A stretch of 64,000 nt of DNA from Trema orientale (GCA_002914845.1 JXTC01000001.1:4347452-4411451), one strand, 5' to 3'; positions 23,918-36,687 are shown, numbered from the stretch's first letter. Notes: generated from the letters alone by a model not told the origin. Program-made: numbers and translations.

Positions 23918-24008
23918 GACGTGTGTAATCAATTTTAATTGGACAAAACAGGTAAAAATTATGAAAGGACGTGTGTAATCAATTTTAATTGGACAAAACA
24001 GGTAAAAA
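23918..24008. repeat. 41-bp perfect direct duplication
   Basis: GACGTGTGTAATCAATTTTA.. occurs at 23918-23958 and 23968-24008, separated by 9 bp. Confidence 0.85.
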
Positions 24009-24419
24009 AAAAATCTATTGTATTAGTGCCCTATATATGTACATATATATATATATATATAACTGGATACACATATACGATCAAATATGGCTTTCTATAT
24101 AGTAAAGATTAGTCTAACAAATAGAAAAAACATTGTTCAACACGTCACATAATAAACGAATAGGCAATTAACGAAATGATTGAATATTGATATAGTCAGA
24201 CATATGTAAAATACATGTATGAGAACAGAAGTTTAAAAACAAACAAATGATCAAGACTAGTCATTCGAATTTTGAACATCAGTGCTATCAATCTTCAATA
24301 CGCAATGACAATTTCAATGAAACCCAAAGTTTATTTAGTACAAGAGACATTTGAAGCAGAGGCAAATTTGACTAGAAAAATATTCAACACTCGAAAAAAT
24401 ATATATATTTGTTGTAGCA

Positions 24420-24660
24420 CATACAGGAAGCGTTGGTTCGGGGTTTAAGATTTCGGGGGCTTGTGGAGAGGTTGGGTCCGCGCTATAGAAGATCAAGAAA
24501 TCGGAAAGCATGGCACAACGGTTCCATTGATAAGAGAGAGGTATGCAGCCACTAAGGGGTTTGCTAGCTGCAACTGCGGCTTGGGACACAAACCTAAACT
24601 GGCTAAATGGTCTCCTCAAACATTGGTAGTAAATATAGTTCTCGCAGAGAAGTTATGATC
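24420..24660 (-). other. Unrecognised coding-like segment
   Basis: About 240 bp with higher GC and a 94-codon frame on the minus strand (24335-24619) reading ..FVSQAAVAASKPLSGCIPLS... I recognise no domain. The opposite strand is also open for 65 codons, which weakens the case. It may be a fragment of a decayed element or exon. Confidence 0.2.
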
Positions 24661-24863
24661 AAGAACTGTATCAATAAAAGAACAAGGCTGAAAGAGCTTA
24701 TATAAAAGATGACATAAATGGACACAAAATATAATCTCCTCAATCATTGGTAGGAAATATTATTATTTCGAAGAAGAAGCCAAAAGAGAAAATAAGAGAG
24801 AATTTAGGAAAAGCGAGGGAAGAGTAGAGCTACTTAGATTACATTTCATAACAAGTTAGACAA

Positions 24864-24957
24864 ACAATTATCATAATTGAACTATTTATAGATGGACAAT
24901 TAGTTATTCAACAATTATCATAATTGAACTATTTATAGATGGACAATTAGTTATTCA
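24864..24957. repeat. 47-bp perfect tandem duplication
   Basis: The unit starting ACAATTATCATAATTGAACT occurs at 24864-24910 and immediately again at 24911-24957. Confidence 0.95.
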
Positions 24958-25355
24958 ATCTTTTTTTTATTGTGTTTTTAAGTCTTTTCTTGTATTTGAG
25001 GATACCTTATCCTTTCCTTTACTTGCAATTCAACTTCTGCTCATTAATAAAAAATTTTCTCTCTTATTAAAAAGAAAAAACCGTGAATCAACTAGGAAAC
25101 CAACAAAGAGAATTTAGAACCAAATAAAACTCTACTAAGTAAAACTAAACAATTATCCTAAATAAAAAAAATTAACAAAATAATGATAATCATAATAATA
25201 AATCCTAGTTAAACTATATTATGTTCCTCATCACACAGAGTACTGATCCAAATAAGGTTTTCTTCTCCATCTCACAAAAATAGTTACTAAAATTTCTCAC
25301 AACTTTCTTCCTTGATCTTGTTATCTTTCCTTTCTGTCTTTGTATGCAGCAGAGT

Positions 25356-28300
25356 TCAGCTCAATTGGGGGCAGAGTGGGATGTCAAGAGTGGTTCCAGC
25401 TTGAATCTGTCCCCAGCCAATCAGCCGCCAGTGCTTTTCAACTCTCCTACTGAGTGCAACCTTCTCCCCTTTGCTGGTGCAAACTGGGGATGAGAGTTGC
25501 AACTTAACCAAGTCATTCTTTACGGCGACAACCCTGGCTCCGGTGCACATCGATCCAATGTTCAGCATCAGCATCTCTCCCTTGGTCAGCTTTGTGACTT
25601 TTCCCTGCTTCTCTGAGGCCTCTGTCTTCACACCCACTAGCCTTCGCAGAAGGAAGAAGTTGACCTGAAAATTCGTCATGAAGAACAAGATTGATGATCA
25701 GCTTGCAGCAACCTAGCTAAAAAAGCTAGACGTGTTAAATCAATCACGAGCAAATTTTGCATGCAGCACTCATGGATACGTAATTACCTCAAGCTCAACA
25801 AAAACATCAGGGAGTGATCCGACTTCACCAAGAACTTGTCCCACCAACCTATCAGCTCTTGTCAGTGTAGGATCCATGGTTGTCCCAACACCAATGAGCC
25901 CTCCTGGCACCGCGAATTGCAGCTCGTTTTGCTCGGCATACAACGAAACTATCCTGGAATAAATTGGTGTGCATTTGGTGTTTCCATTCTTATCTTTAAA
26001 AACAGCCCCGGGACGAACCTCAATGAATTGATTCACTCTCAGAACACCCTACAAAGAAACTTAATATCATAAAAAAGTGCTCCAACGTTGAATACTTCAT
26101 GCAAACATAAACGTAAATTTCTTTATCTTTTTTCCCCTTTAAAATGACATGTCAGATATCTCCTCAACTCAAATTAGCAGGCTTGAGTTCCCCACAATAT
26201 TCAGGAAGCATGAAACTCGTAGACGGCGTTTAACGTAATGAAGGCCATATAAATTGGGAGCTAGAGCAAACCAAACACCTAAGCCCTCAACTAGTCTATC
26301 GGGACTGACCAATCAAACAAAAATGCATATTGCTTGTGCTGGTGACTCGATAAATAAATGCAAGTTGCGTACCCTAGCATATAGTAGCTAAATGGTTCAG
26401 TAACTATGGATAAGCAAAAGGAAAAAATTACTGGGAACATGCATGTGTAACACTTTCATTTGTGTCAAATTCAAGAAGAAAAAGGCATACCCTGAGGATG
26501 CTTCCACCAGCCACACCGCCTTTTATGTCATCAACCTCAAATCCGGGCTTGTTGACATCGAATGACCGAATAATAATCATATTAGGAGGCGACACAAAAT
26601 TCCTTTCTGGAATGCGGATCTTTTTCACGATATACTCACAGACAACATCGATGTTAAACTTCAACTGAGCAGAAATTGGAACTACACGTGCATCATTAGC
26701 AGCAGTTCCCTGGAAAATGATATGTTTAGAACAAAGACTCCAAAACATTCAAACCAATAATTTCATCAAAAACTCTGATGACTTTACCTTAATGAATTCC
26801 TTGATCGCTTCATTCTGGTTGATGGCTACATTTTCTTGAACGAGATCAACTTTATTTTGGAGAATTATTATATCCCGAAGGCCCATAAGTTCAACGGCAG
26901 CCAAGTGCTCGGAAGTTTGTGGCTGGGGGAATCTCTCATTGGCTGCTATGAGAAGCAATGCTCCATCCATGATTGCAGCTCCATTAAGCATGGTAGCCAT
27001 AAAAAAATCGTGACCCTAAAAAGAGTGGGGAAGATGTTAAAGTTAGACATTCATAAATTCAGTACTACTGAGTACACAAACACACAGAAATTACTTCTAC
27101 TATATATGCAGCCAGATACACCATAATCAGTGACTTCAAACACAAATGGACACTTTAGGATCACCTAATCAATTTCTAATTGAAGGGTCAAGACAGACAG
27201 AAAAGGTGTATCACCTTATATATTGAAATAGTTTAAACTACAGGATCTTCACATGCTTAAATAAAGATGAAACAGAGCATGGGATAAAAGTAGCATGATT
27301 TTCTACTTTCTAGAGTAACATAAACAGAATTTCCAAAGCTTAATTCCAAGATAAACTATCCATAATCATGAAAATTTAATCAAACATCCAGAACAGATGT
27401 TATTAATCAGGTGAACTTAAAAGCATGGAATGTATATTTTAAAGAATTGCCACATATTCTATATGAGGAAAAAAAATGAAAAGTTGTGGAAAGACTAAAC
27501 CGAGACTCTTGAAAACCTTACCGGACAGTCTACAAAAGATATGTGTCTAAGCAATTTCATCCTAGAATTCTCACATCCTGGAACATCGCACAGAGGACTG
27601 TCTTCCTTTCCACTCCCATAGGACCTAGATGAACAATTTGAGCCTGTCAATAGAAGTCTAGATATTAATTACACAGAGATAATGAAATTTTTTCAATGAG
27701 TACCCACTTGTAGCACATTGGTCGAGGGCAATGCTTGTCTTCGCACTTGTATATTTTTGCATTTGCGTATCCAAGCTTCATGGTGATATTCCTTTCCAAC
27801 TCATTCTTGAAACGAACAGTCTGTAAATGAACATGTAAAAATGAATACATGGCATTCCCAATGATACACACAAAACATAAGCACCATTACTAAATGCAAA
27901 ATAGAACAAGAATTAATTGATCACCTGAACACCCGATATAGCTTTGACAACCGTTGACTTGCCATGTGCCACATGACCTATGGTGCCTGAGAACACAAAA
28001 TATGAGATACCTAAATTTTACTCTCTACATATGTCGATTAGCTAATCATATATTACATGGACAAAAAGAGTAGCCTCAAGGGAATTCAAGCATTTGGAAT
28101 TAGAAATTCTACCAATATTAATGGTTGCCTGACGAGATATAACCTCAGGAGAGAGCGGATTTAACTTAGTTACATCCAGTTTACTCAGATCTTGCTCCAT
28201 CAGTCCCTTTCTGGGCATTGTGGGCAGTTTAAGTGTTTTCAGGTCTTTCTCCATCAATTCCTTTCGTGACATCGTACCCCGTTTATTCGAGTCTTTCTCC

Positions 28301-28425
28301 ATTATTAATCCCTTTCGTGACATCACGCCCCGTTTATTCTGGTCTTTCTCCACCATTAATCCCTTTTGTGATATTGTGCCTGTTTCAAAATTATTTTCCG
28401 CTACAAGAAGTAGTTGACTTTCCAT
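25356..28425 (-). CDS. eIF2-gamma: Translation initiation factor eIF2 subunit gamma, with repeated N terminus
   Basis: Coding exons in transcript order: 28425-28113, 27986-27925, 27820-27708, 27624-27522, 27015-26788, 26709-26491, 26048-25788 and 25664-25356. All have GT-AG introns and compatible phases. From the first ATG this gives 535 aa. The in-frame ATG at 28218-28216 gives 466 aa, the usual family length. eIF2-gamma is the GTPase subunit of eIF2 that carries Met-tRNAi to the 40S ribosome. Motifs: G1 AHGKST, switch region [14 protein letters not shown], a Cys set (CEDKHC, MC, C, C), G3 DCPGHD, G4 NKVD, G5 SAQLK, and the C-terminal [16 protein letters not shown]. Odd points: residues 17-68 are three diverged copies of the family's starting peptide ([11 protein letters not shown] type). 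GHDFFM replaces GHDILM, and ANERFPQPQ replaces the near-invariant NESCPQPQ. It may be a diverged paralogue. Upstream lies a non-coding first exon. Confidence 0.93.
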
Positions 28426-29325
28426 TTGACCACGAGTTCAAAAAGTGATGATTATTTAGCAGGCAGTACTTAATTCCGATCGAAACTGCATCAAAAATAC
28501 TCAATCATGTTAAAGGCCAAGCTTAAACAACTCTGTTTAGCAAAACGGTTGAAAGAAATCTTTGAAACTATTAACATGGGAGACTAGTGATTGATTTAAT
28601 TAAACCAAAACTTCCTAATGATCAACTATAAACCATGATCAATAAACTGTAGACTACGTTTCCCAATTAGCCATAAACCAAACACTAAAAAGAATAGACC
28701 ATATTCTCTGCTTCTAATTCAGTCCATTCTCAACACAGAATCTTTAATTCCCTCACCATTAATAACAACTAAAGAATTGAAACACCTAAAAAGTAGTATT
28801 TCAGCAAGAAAACAAAAAAAAATTACATGCATATAGATATAAATACACAAATACATGTATAACTCGCTATCATCATTATCATTCCCAAGATATAGATAAA
28901 CAAATTTGCAGACAATAATCGAAAAATAGAAAACCAAATACGCAGAAGGTATATACATGTATATATATATATATATGTATACTACAAGCCCAAAACGCTA
29001 GAGAATCAATAACAAAACAGAAGGTATATATATATATACTACAAACCCAAAACGCCAGAGAATCAATAACAAAAAAATAATTAGCGGAAAAAGGAAATAT
29101 AAAACCCCAAGTGCCCATATACACAAATTTGCAGAGAATTAATAGTCGAAATTAATCTAGAAAACCCAAAAGGGCAAAATAGAGGTATTACAAAACCCTA
29201 AACGCTTGATATAATCACTTCTAGTAGACTAGTAGCACCAATAAAAACAAAGAAACTGAAGAGAAGTAATGAAAAGTAAAAAGACCGTGAACTAGAAGCA
29301 TGCAAATCGATCGCTCGAGACGAAC

Positions 29326-29445
29326 CTTCAGGTTCAGGGTTATCTTGCGCGAGGTGACGATAGCTGAGGCAGAGGCAGAGGAAGAAGAAGCAGAAGCAGC
29401 TTGAGAGGTTTGTCATTTTTTTTTTCTTTTTTTTTGGGTCGAGAG
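29326..29445 (-). other. 5' untranslated exon of eIF2-gamma
   Basis: The minus-strand exon ends GAACCTGAAG|GTTCGT at 29326. Its right end is set by the TATA box about 30 bp further. Splicing to an acceptor at 28381-28380 (ACAG) or at 28400-28399 (GTAG) joins it to exon 2. A frame from the ATG at 29416 would read through the junction into the repeat region, with a Cys/Phe-rich start. I regard this as chance translation of a CT-rich leader, but cannot exclude it. Confidence 0.5.
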
Positions 29446-29472
29446 ATATGAATCCGGAGAGAAGACGCATGG

Positions 29473-29482
29473 TTATATATAC
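29473..29482 (-). promoter_or_regulatory. TATA box of eIF2-gamma
   Basis: The minus strand reads TATATATAACC, about 30-40 bp upstream of the inferred transcript start. Confidence 0.45.
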
Positions 29483-29499
29483 CATACTATTGCTTGCTA

Positions 29500-31376
29500 T
29501 CCAAGCAATTAAAAAACGCTCAATATCCAGTATAGATTAAAGCATTTGTTTCATTTTTTTTTTTTTCCGAGAGAAGAGTATTTGTTTCCTTTTCCCTAAA
29601 ATATATTTGTTTCTTTCTTTCTTTCTTTCTTTCTTTTTTATTTGTTTGTTTCCTAATAAATAGAATTTAATATCCCAATATAACCATTAATATAAAAATT
29701 CAAGTAACCACTAATATATAAATTTAAAGAGAAGTACTAAATGTATTTTCATTTTTGCTCTAATTTCTATTTTTTTGTTCAATTTCTTTGTTTGACCACG
29801 TGCATTTCATTTCATAATGATTTGGGAGATTATTAAATAAAATGTAAAAATTATACAAAAAAAAGTGAAAATAGATTAATAAAATTCACACGTTAAACAA
29901 TAAAGACAAAAAAAAAAATGATAGTAATAGTGGATTTAACTTTCTTCGTATTCAAATAGAAACATACACCCACAATATCTAATTTTTATATATTAAAAAA
30001 ATCAGTAATTTAGGTCTTGGGGTTTAGAAAAAGGATTTATTTGGACCTTGGGAAAGTTGGAAAAGGGATTGGATTAGAAAGGGTTTCAAATTTAGTTTAA
30101 GGGATTTTAGTTTATAATTTAATATTTACATACATAAATAATTAAACACTGAAAATTAACTTCCACTAAAAAATAAAAATAAAAAAACTTTATTCGGCCT
30201 TTTTCTTAAGCGATTTATCATCGGTTTTCAAAATGAAAACCAATCGACCAAACATGAATAGAGAAGAAAAAACAACAATATGGTTGCCTTAGTTGGTTTG
30301 GTCGATTTAAACCAAAAATAAAAAAAGAGCGAACAACAAAAAAATATTTGAGTCTTCTGTAAATTAAATTTAAAGTTTAGATTCCGCAAAATAATACTGT
30401 GAGATTAAGAGTTTCTGAAAATTAATTCCCGGACTGACTTTTTGACCAACTTTAATAACGTAAAAATAATAATATCATCCACTAAACTACATTAATCCTT
30501 ATTATTCTCCTTAATTTTGAGTATATTATTATTTTTAACAAGTTAAAATTATTAACAAGTCAATTCGGGGTATTAATTTTCAGAATTCTTAATCTTAGGG
30601 TATTATTTTCAGAGTCCAAACTACATGATTTAAATTACAGAACACTCAAATCCTAAGATATTTTTCTATAGTTTACCCAAATAAAAAAAAACTAAAATTT
30701 TAGATCATATTCACTCGAGAGGTGGGCAAAGTAATTTTTTTATTGCGGGCAAAGTTCGTAATATTAGAGGTCATGACATGGGGATTATCAATGTTAATTT
30801 GTACTCACTCAAATAATGGACTATCGATTTTTTTTTTTGACCTAAAAAAAGTCGGGATGATAATATGTGTCAGTTCGTATCAATTTAATTAAATCATGTC
30901 GAGATACAATAGTTTTGCTATATTAGAATAATTTAGTTCATTACTTTTATGTTTTTCATTTTATTTACAAAGAAATTTATTAAAAAGATTATGGGTTAGT
31001 TATTTAATATATCTTATTAATGGGCACCAATACAGTAGATATATTTTTTTTTCACTTATATATAGATATTATTTTGGCAAATGAAAATTTATTATAATAT
31101 TTTTTTATAGAAAAAAGTAAGAGAGAGAATTGACATTAATAATGGACGTCTCTTCGTACACTTCATTATAGCCGTTGGATCACTATTAGATGATGATCTA
31201 ATGGCTAGAAAAAAAATACCTATACATAGGGGGAAAAAAATACCTATTGGATTGGCAACCCTTATTAATAAATTATTTAATTGAGTTAATTCGAGTCAGT
31301 TTCATATTAAGTAGGATCAATTAAAATGTGTAGATTTTCAGTTATGTTATCATATCATGACCAAAGTAAATAGCTT
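29500..31376. other. Intergenic, no gene recognised
   Basis: AT-rich with a CTTT repeat at about 29605-29635. No coding signature seen on either strand. Confidence 0.5.
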
Positions 31377-32455
31377 TAGGGGTGAGCATCAGTCGGTTCA
31401 ATCGGTTTTTAATTGAAAAAAGTGAGCTTCTTTGATATGAAAATGGTCATTCTTTTTTTTTTTTTGGGTTTTATCAAATTTTTCGGTTTGATCGGTCAAT
31501 TTTTTTAGTTTAAATCTTGAAAAAAATTAAAAAAAATAATTTAATTTTTTATTTCTTTTTAATAAATATTTCAACTTGAAGGGATAAATACATAAGTAAT
31601 AGTAGCACAAAATAACTATAAAATTATTACATGAAAATTCAAATAGACATATATATATATAAATCAAACTTGGATACATAAAAAAAAAATTGATAATTTG
31701 GGCCTTAGAGAGTTAGAAAATTAATTATTTTCAGCCATTTGTTGAGTTGATAAAAAATAGGATTTGTGTTTTGGGAAAATTGATAAAAGGGTTTCTAGAA
31801 ACACTTATATCTACAAAAATCGAAAAAAACTACAAAAATACGGAACTAAAGCTTTTTTTCCTTTTCGTACGGTTTTTATTAGAAAAATATCACTTTTAGA
31901 AAAATATTTAGAAAAGTATCATTTTTAAAATAGTTACTAGTTATCGGTTTCTAGAAACTAGTTACTGGTTACCAGTTATATACCATTTATAAATATCTTT
32001 AGTTACTAGTTACCAGTTTCTGGAAACTGATTATTTAGAAACTAGTTACTATTTTAAAAAATGATATTTTTCTAAATATTTTTAGAAAATAGTATTTTTC
32101 TAATAAAAATCGTACCGCATCTTAAAAAATATTTTTCAAATTCTTTTCTGAAATATCGTATATTGTCTAATTTTCCGTTGGTAAGGGTCAAAAATGAGTT
32201 TTAAGGATTTGTTTGTTTTAGATACAATATTTCAATATTTTAAATATGTAAATAATTATATAAAATAGGAAAAAAATATAAAGTTATATTTTTGGTTTGG
32301 TCGGTTTTTTATCGTCAGTTCTAGTTTAAAGGGAAAACTCATCAAATTCCTCTCGGATTTTCGGTTTTTGATTTTTTTAGTATTAGGTTTTTTCAATTTC
32401 AATAATTTTAGTCATTCGTTTTTTAGTTAAATTGAGAGGTTTTTTGGCACACTTC
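31377..32455. mobile_element. Putative MITE with a nested foldback
   Basis: The left end GGGGTGAGCATCAGTCGGTT and the reverse complement of the right end (TAGAAGTGTGCCAAAAAACC) look like a weak terminal inverted repeat. TTCGGTTTGATCGG-type motifs flank both sides internally. Inside, about 31855-32120 is a large near-palindrome: GTTTTTATTAGAAAAATA pairs with TATTTTTCTAATAAAAAT. Its centre is made of repeated CTAGTTACTAGTTACCAG blocks, so a second foldback appears to be nested in the first. Confidence 0.4.
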
Positions 32456-32744
32456 TAAATGGCTTCCTAAAAAAAAATTTCCGTTTTTGGAAGCCTTTCA
32501 TTTGACTATAGGACTTAATTACGCATCACAATTCAAAAGTATTCTATAGAAAGCATTAAGTTCGCATTAAAAAATTGAAAAACTTACAAATGTAGGGCCA
32601 AATACCTCTATTGATGTAGCACCCAGCAAAAAGAAAAAAAAAAGAAAAAGAAAAAAGAGAGACAATTAGGCCATCTATGGCCCTTTTATAAAAAAATTAC
32701 ACATATACGGTGGGTTTAGTCTTTTTAGATTCGGTATCTGATTT

Positions 32745-33000
32745 TTTTAGAAAAATGCTACATTTTAAAAAGTTGTTAGAAAATATTATTTTATAAAATA
32801 GCAGCTGATAACCAGTTTTCGAGCATAGGTAACCAAAAACTAAAGATATTTATAACTGGTATATAACTGATAATTGGTAACCGGTAATTAAGTTTCAAAC
32901 ACTTGTAAATAATAACTATTCTTAAAAATGATATTTTTCTAATTTTTTAAAAAAAATGATATTTTCTAAAAAATGCGGTGCGAGAATTAGGAAAAAAATT
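32745..33000. mobile_element. Second copy of the AGAAAAAT foldback
   Basis: Shares with 31855-32120 the arm motif TTAGAAAAAT.. / ..ATGATATTTTTCTAA and the centre with TAACTGGTATATAACTGATAATTGGTAACC. A shorter relative lies at about 33640-33800. No coding capacity. Confidence 0.45.
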
Positions 33001-34540
33001 TAAAAATTTGACTCAGCGTATTTTTGTAATTCTTTTTTGTTTTTGAAGGTAAAAGTGTTAGAAATCAAAAAAAAAAAAAAGAAAAAGAAAAGAAACCTCC
33101 ATTGATTCTGATGTCAAATTTATCATCTTATAACTAATAACAATTTAAACTAACCCCTCAAAAGTAAATTTGATTGACCAATCAACGATATAACAGAATT
33201 ACACTGATGAATCTCTCTTGCACCACGTTATACAGCTGAGACCATGATTCTGTAACATCTCAGCCTCAGTGTGTAAATATCATCGTTTTACACTAAAAAT
33301 TTGAATCAATCGATATGATATTATTCTTTTTTGCTAGGAATGTGACATGATTTTCAATTATACAACTTTAAATGTTGTGGTCTCATTTTGAGATAAGTGT
33401 ACTTTTTATTTATTGCAAATTTCTAAGGTAAAAAACTAGTGTATATAGAATTACCCTGTCTTCCATAAAGCAAAAAATTAACTAGAACTCTTATCGATCG
33501 TATGTTATTTGACATGTAATAATGAAAAATAAGGTCATGTTGTTGTATTATTCTATTACAGTATTATATTTTTGGTTTTGCAGTATTATATTTTTGGTTT
33601 TGCATTGTATTAAAATGATGCATTAAAAATTAATTTTTAACAAATACTACTTTCACAATTGATTTAGAAAAATACCATTTTAAAAATCTTATCTTCTTAA
33701 TATCACTTTTCAAAAGTTATTTTTCAAAAATGCCACTCACTAATTTCAAATTTTGAAAGTATCACTTTTAAAAGTATTTAGAAAAATACCAATTTTGAAA
33801 AGAATAAAGTAGTGAGAGAAATGAAGGGGAGAGAAAGGGATGAGAGAGAAAATAGCGGAAGAGAAATGATGAGAGAAAAAGTGATGAGAGTCAATATTAT
33901 AATACATAGTAATACATTTTTTTTTTCTTTCGTATTAGATGATACTCTTTGTTTTATGCAGTAGACTAAACATGACCCAAATGTGTTCAATATAATAAAA
34001 GTTATAGAATTTCATAATTACAATGCATAGCGGACAGAACACAAGCCAAGAGTGTTGATATTCAAGTGCAAGAGAGGAACTTTGTAGTTTTGTACGTCCG
34101 AGTGGGAGAGAAAAAGCGTCTAAAACATAGTCTCAACGACGCAACTTATCTTAGTAAACAAATAAGTACATTCGTCAGCCAAAAGAGAAGAAACCGACAT
34201 CTACAAACCTTATGTTTGTCTAAAGAAAAGAAAATAGTAAATACTATAATAAGCAAAAGTATTTCTAGAAGTTGTGGGATAATATTTTAGCTATTTATCC
34301 AGAAATTAAATGCAAGTTGTTCTTTCACTTTCTAAGGTGCATAATTGATGACTTATATGTACACATGCACAATTATAACTAAGCTTAAAATAAACTAAAT
34401 AAAGCATGAAGCAGGGACTTTGGTTTCTGTGCTAACGATTCATCAATACTCACCATCTATGGAAAAATCATCGTCATTGTCACATGCATCACTTCCAGTG
34501 GAGAATTAAACAGACTCATGTAAAACCCTTCTTCAATTTA
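33001..34540. other. Intergenic, no gene recognised
   Basis: AT-rich sequence 3' of the first F-box/LRR copy, including repeated TATCACTTTT and ATACCATTTT fragments near 33640-33800. Short frames have no recognisable domain. Confidence 0.45.
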
Positions 34541-34607
34541 ATTGTTATTGTCTTCAGCATACACATTGTTGTTGCCTTCAGATACAGAGTACTTATCACT
34601 ACTGCCT

Positions 34608-36687
34608 TCAGCATGCTCTACCAGTTTCTTGAGAAGAGTCAACATCATTGCCTTTAGTATTCTCATCCTTGTCGCTTTCAGATTCAGCGTATTTAGTAGA
34701 CTCATCCTCATCACCATCATCATCATCATCATCATCATCAGTACCGCTTTCAGAATACTGGGTCTCATCACTTATAATATAATCGTCATCACTGCTGTTT
34801 CTTTCATAGTCATCCTCGTCGTCTTCAGCATGATTGGAGTCATTGCCCTCAAAATGGTTGGTATCAACAGAAATCCAAGCTCGCCAGCCATCTCCAACGT
34901 AAGAAGATGGTCCTCCAAAAGGACGGTACAGACATTTGAGTTGTTCATCACATCGTTTCTCCAAATCACCTCCCATCTTAATATCGAAACGATAGTAAAG
35001 TTCAAGCGTCTCGAGAAGAGGACACCCATCAAGAATAGCTTGCAGCCCAACATCAGTCATCACATTTCGAAAATGTTCGAGGTGCCCTAATTTAGGCACA
35101 TTATAACCAGCAATGGGCACTGACTGTTCATTTAATATCACCTCCTCATTAGAAGTTATGTTCCTGGAAAAGGCCTCATATCCTTGGAAGTTGAATTTCA
35201 ATGATTTTAAATGAGGGCAATGGCGCCCAATAGCTTGTAGAGATTCTTTTGAGAACGATCCTTCCGAGAGTTCAAGCTCCTCCAACAATGAAAGTTTTGG
35301 AGCAGCTTTAGTCAAGGCCTTGTCTGAAATTTTAGAGTGAGTACAAAAAAGACGAAGGCGTTTGATCTCCCTTGACCTATTGAAAAATGTTGACGAACTA
35401 CGTTACAATAACAAAGACAAGTTATGCCAAACTTCTCCAGCATGACAGTAGAGCTAATTGGAATAAACTAATGAAAGATTCAAAAGTTGTTGAAGAGTTA
35501 TATAAGAATAACAGTCCAACACGGGAGATTAAAGAAGTGAATATCTAAGTGGGGAAGATGTTTAAGCAAAGATCGATTGACGTAATGAATCTCAAGTACT
35601 TATGGAGTAGTAGCTAAAGTTGCCAAACCGAGCACTCTCGTTAGTGTGAATAGGCACTACTATGACTGTAAATGTGCATCAATACGTGCCTATGGGGCGC
35701 TACGGTCAATCGCTCTGGGGTGCTACATCTCGTGCGGCTATTGTTGAGTAGAATGTTTCGCACAAAAATGAATGTTATGATAAAAACAAGAGTGATTATT
35801 AAATGTGAAAGAGGAGAAAATACCAAAAAAAAAAAAACCAGAAAACAAGGTTGAAAAGACAATGCCATTGAAGTCATTTGCATGCAGATTGAAAAGCCAA
35901 ATGATCAACATCCTTAGCAAAATATTTGAAAAAATACTAAAAACCAATTAAGTGAAATTTAAAATAATAATTTCTAAGAAGCCTGACCAAGGCAGGCGAA
36001 GCAGATGATGCACGCAGATTCAAAAAAAAAAAAAAAAAGGAAATGAATGCAGAAATTGGGACCATAACAAATTAAATAGATTGATGAGTAAAATAATACG
36101 TACAAAATGTATTAAAAAAAAGCTATAATATTGAGTCCACAAAATGAAAAATGAATAACTATCTGAAACAACGAAGCAAGCGTAACGTTCAAATTTCAAA
36201 CTTCACAAAAAGGGGGAAAAAAAAAGAAGAAAAACTAAGAATTTAATTACTTATTAAATTAATCTCACCTTTTGTATTAGTGAAATTATGAAAAAAATTC
36301 GCTAAAATGATAAATTCACACACAATAAAAAAGCTACCTAAATATTAAGTTTGCCAACAATTAAAACTTGCAACGAAACAAAAGTGCAAAACTAAATTGA
36401 GAGAGAGAGAGAGTGAGAGATTTTTTTAAAAAAAAAATTATATGAATTTTCTTCATTTCACCAACATAGTTAAATTCACAAACATAGTTAGGTTTGTTAT
36501 ACTTTTTTTTTTTAAAAAAGAGTGAAATACTGAAAACAGTAAAAGTGGTCATAAAGAAATGAAAATGGATATATATATACCTCTCAGTTATGTAGTGAAT
36601 GAGATCATCAGAGCCAAAACCATGGAGGCAAACTTCGACGAGTTGACCAGAGCTAAAGTCAACGGCCTGGCGACACATCCACTCCAT
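34608..36687 (-). pseudogene. SKIP19/FBL23-like LRR gene lacking its F-box (copy A)
   Basis: Exon 1 is 36687-36581 and exon 2 is 35376-34608, joined in phase (GAGAG|GTATAT..CAATAG|GTC) to give 291 aa. The protein starts MEWMCRQAVDFSSGQLVEV, which aligns with residue 65 or so of copy C, so the whole F-box is missing. The leucine-rich part (LLEELELSEG, LKSLKFNFQG, LGHLEHFRNV, LLETLELYYR) is preserved and is followed by a very acidic tail with a D8 run. After the stop, another frame continues a hydrophilic tail (EHAEGSSDKYSVSEG), suggesting a late frameshift. Without an F-box it could not recruit SKP1. It may still be expressed, so pseudogene is a judgement. A TATA-like site resembling that of copies C and D is retained. 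Confidence 0.7.

Noticed and set aside
29326..29416. Cys/Phe-rich peptide upstream of eIF2-gamma read as a signal peptide
   Set aside because: It is translation of a CT-rich leader; eIF2-gamma is cytosolic and the family starts much later.
34538..34771. Met-rich frame with a run of eight Met
   Set aside because: Out-of-frame reading of the GAT repeat that encodes the Asp run in copy A.
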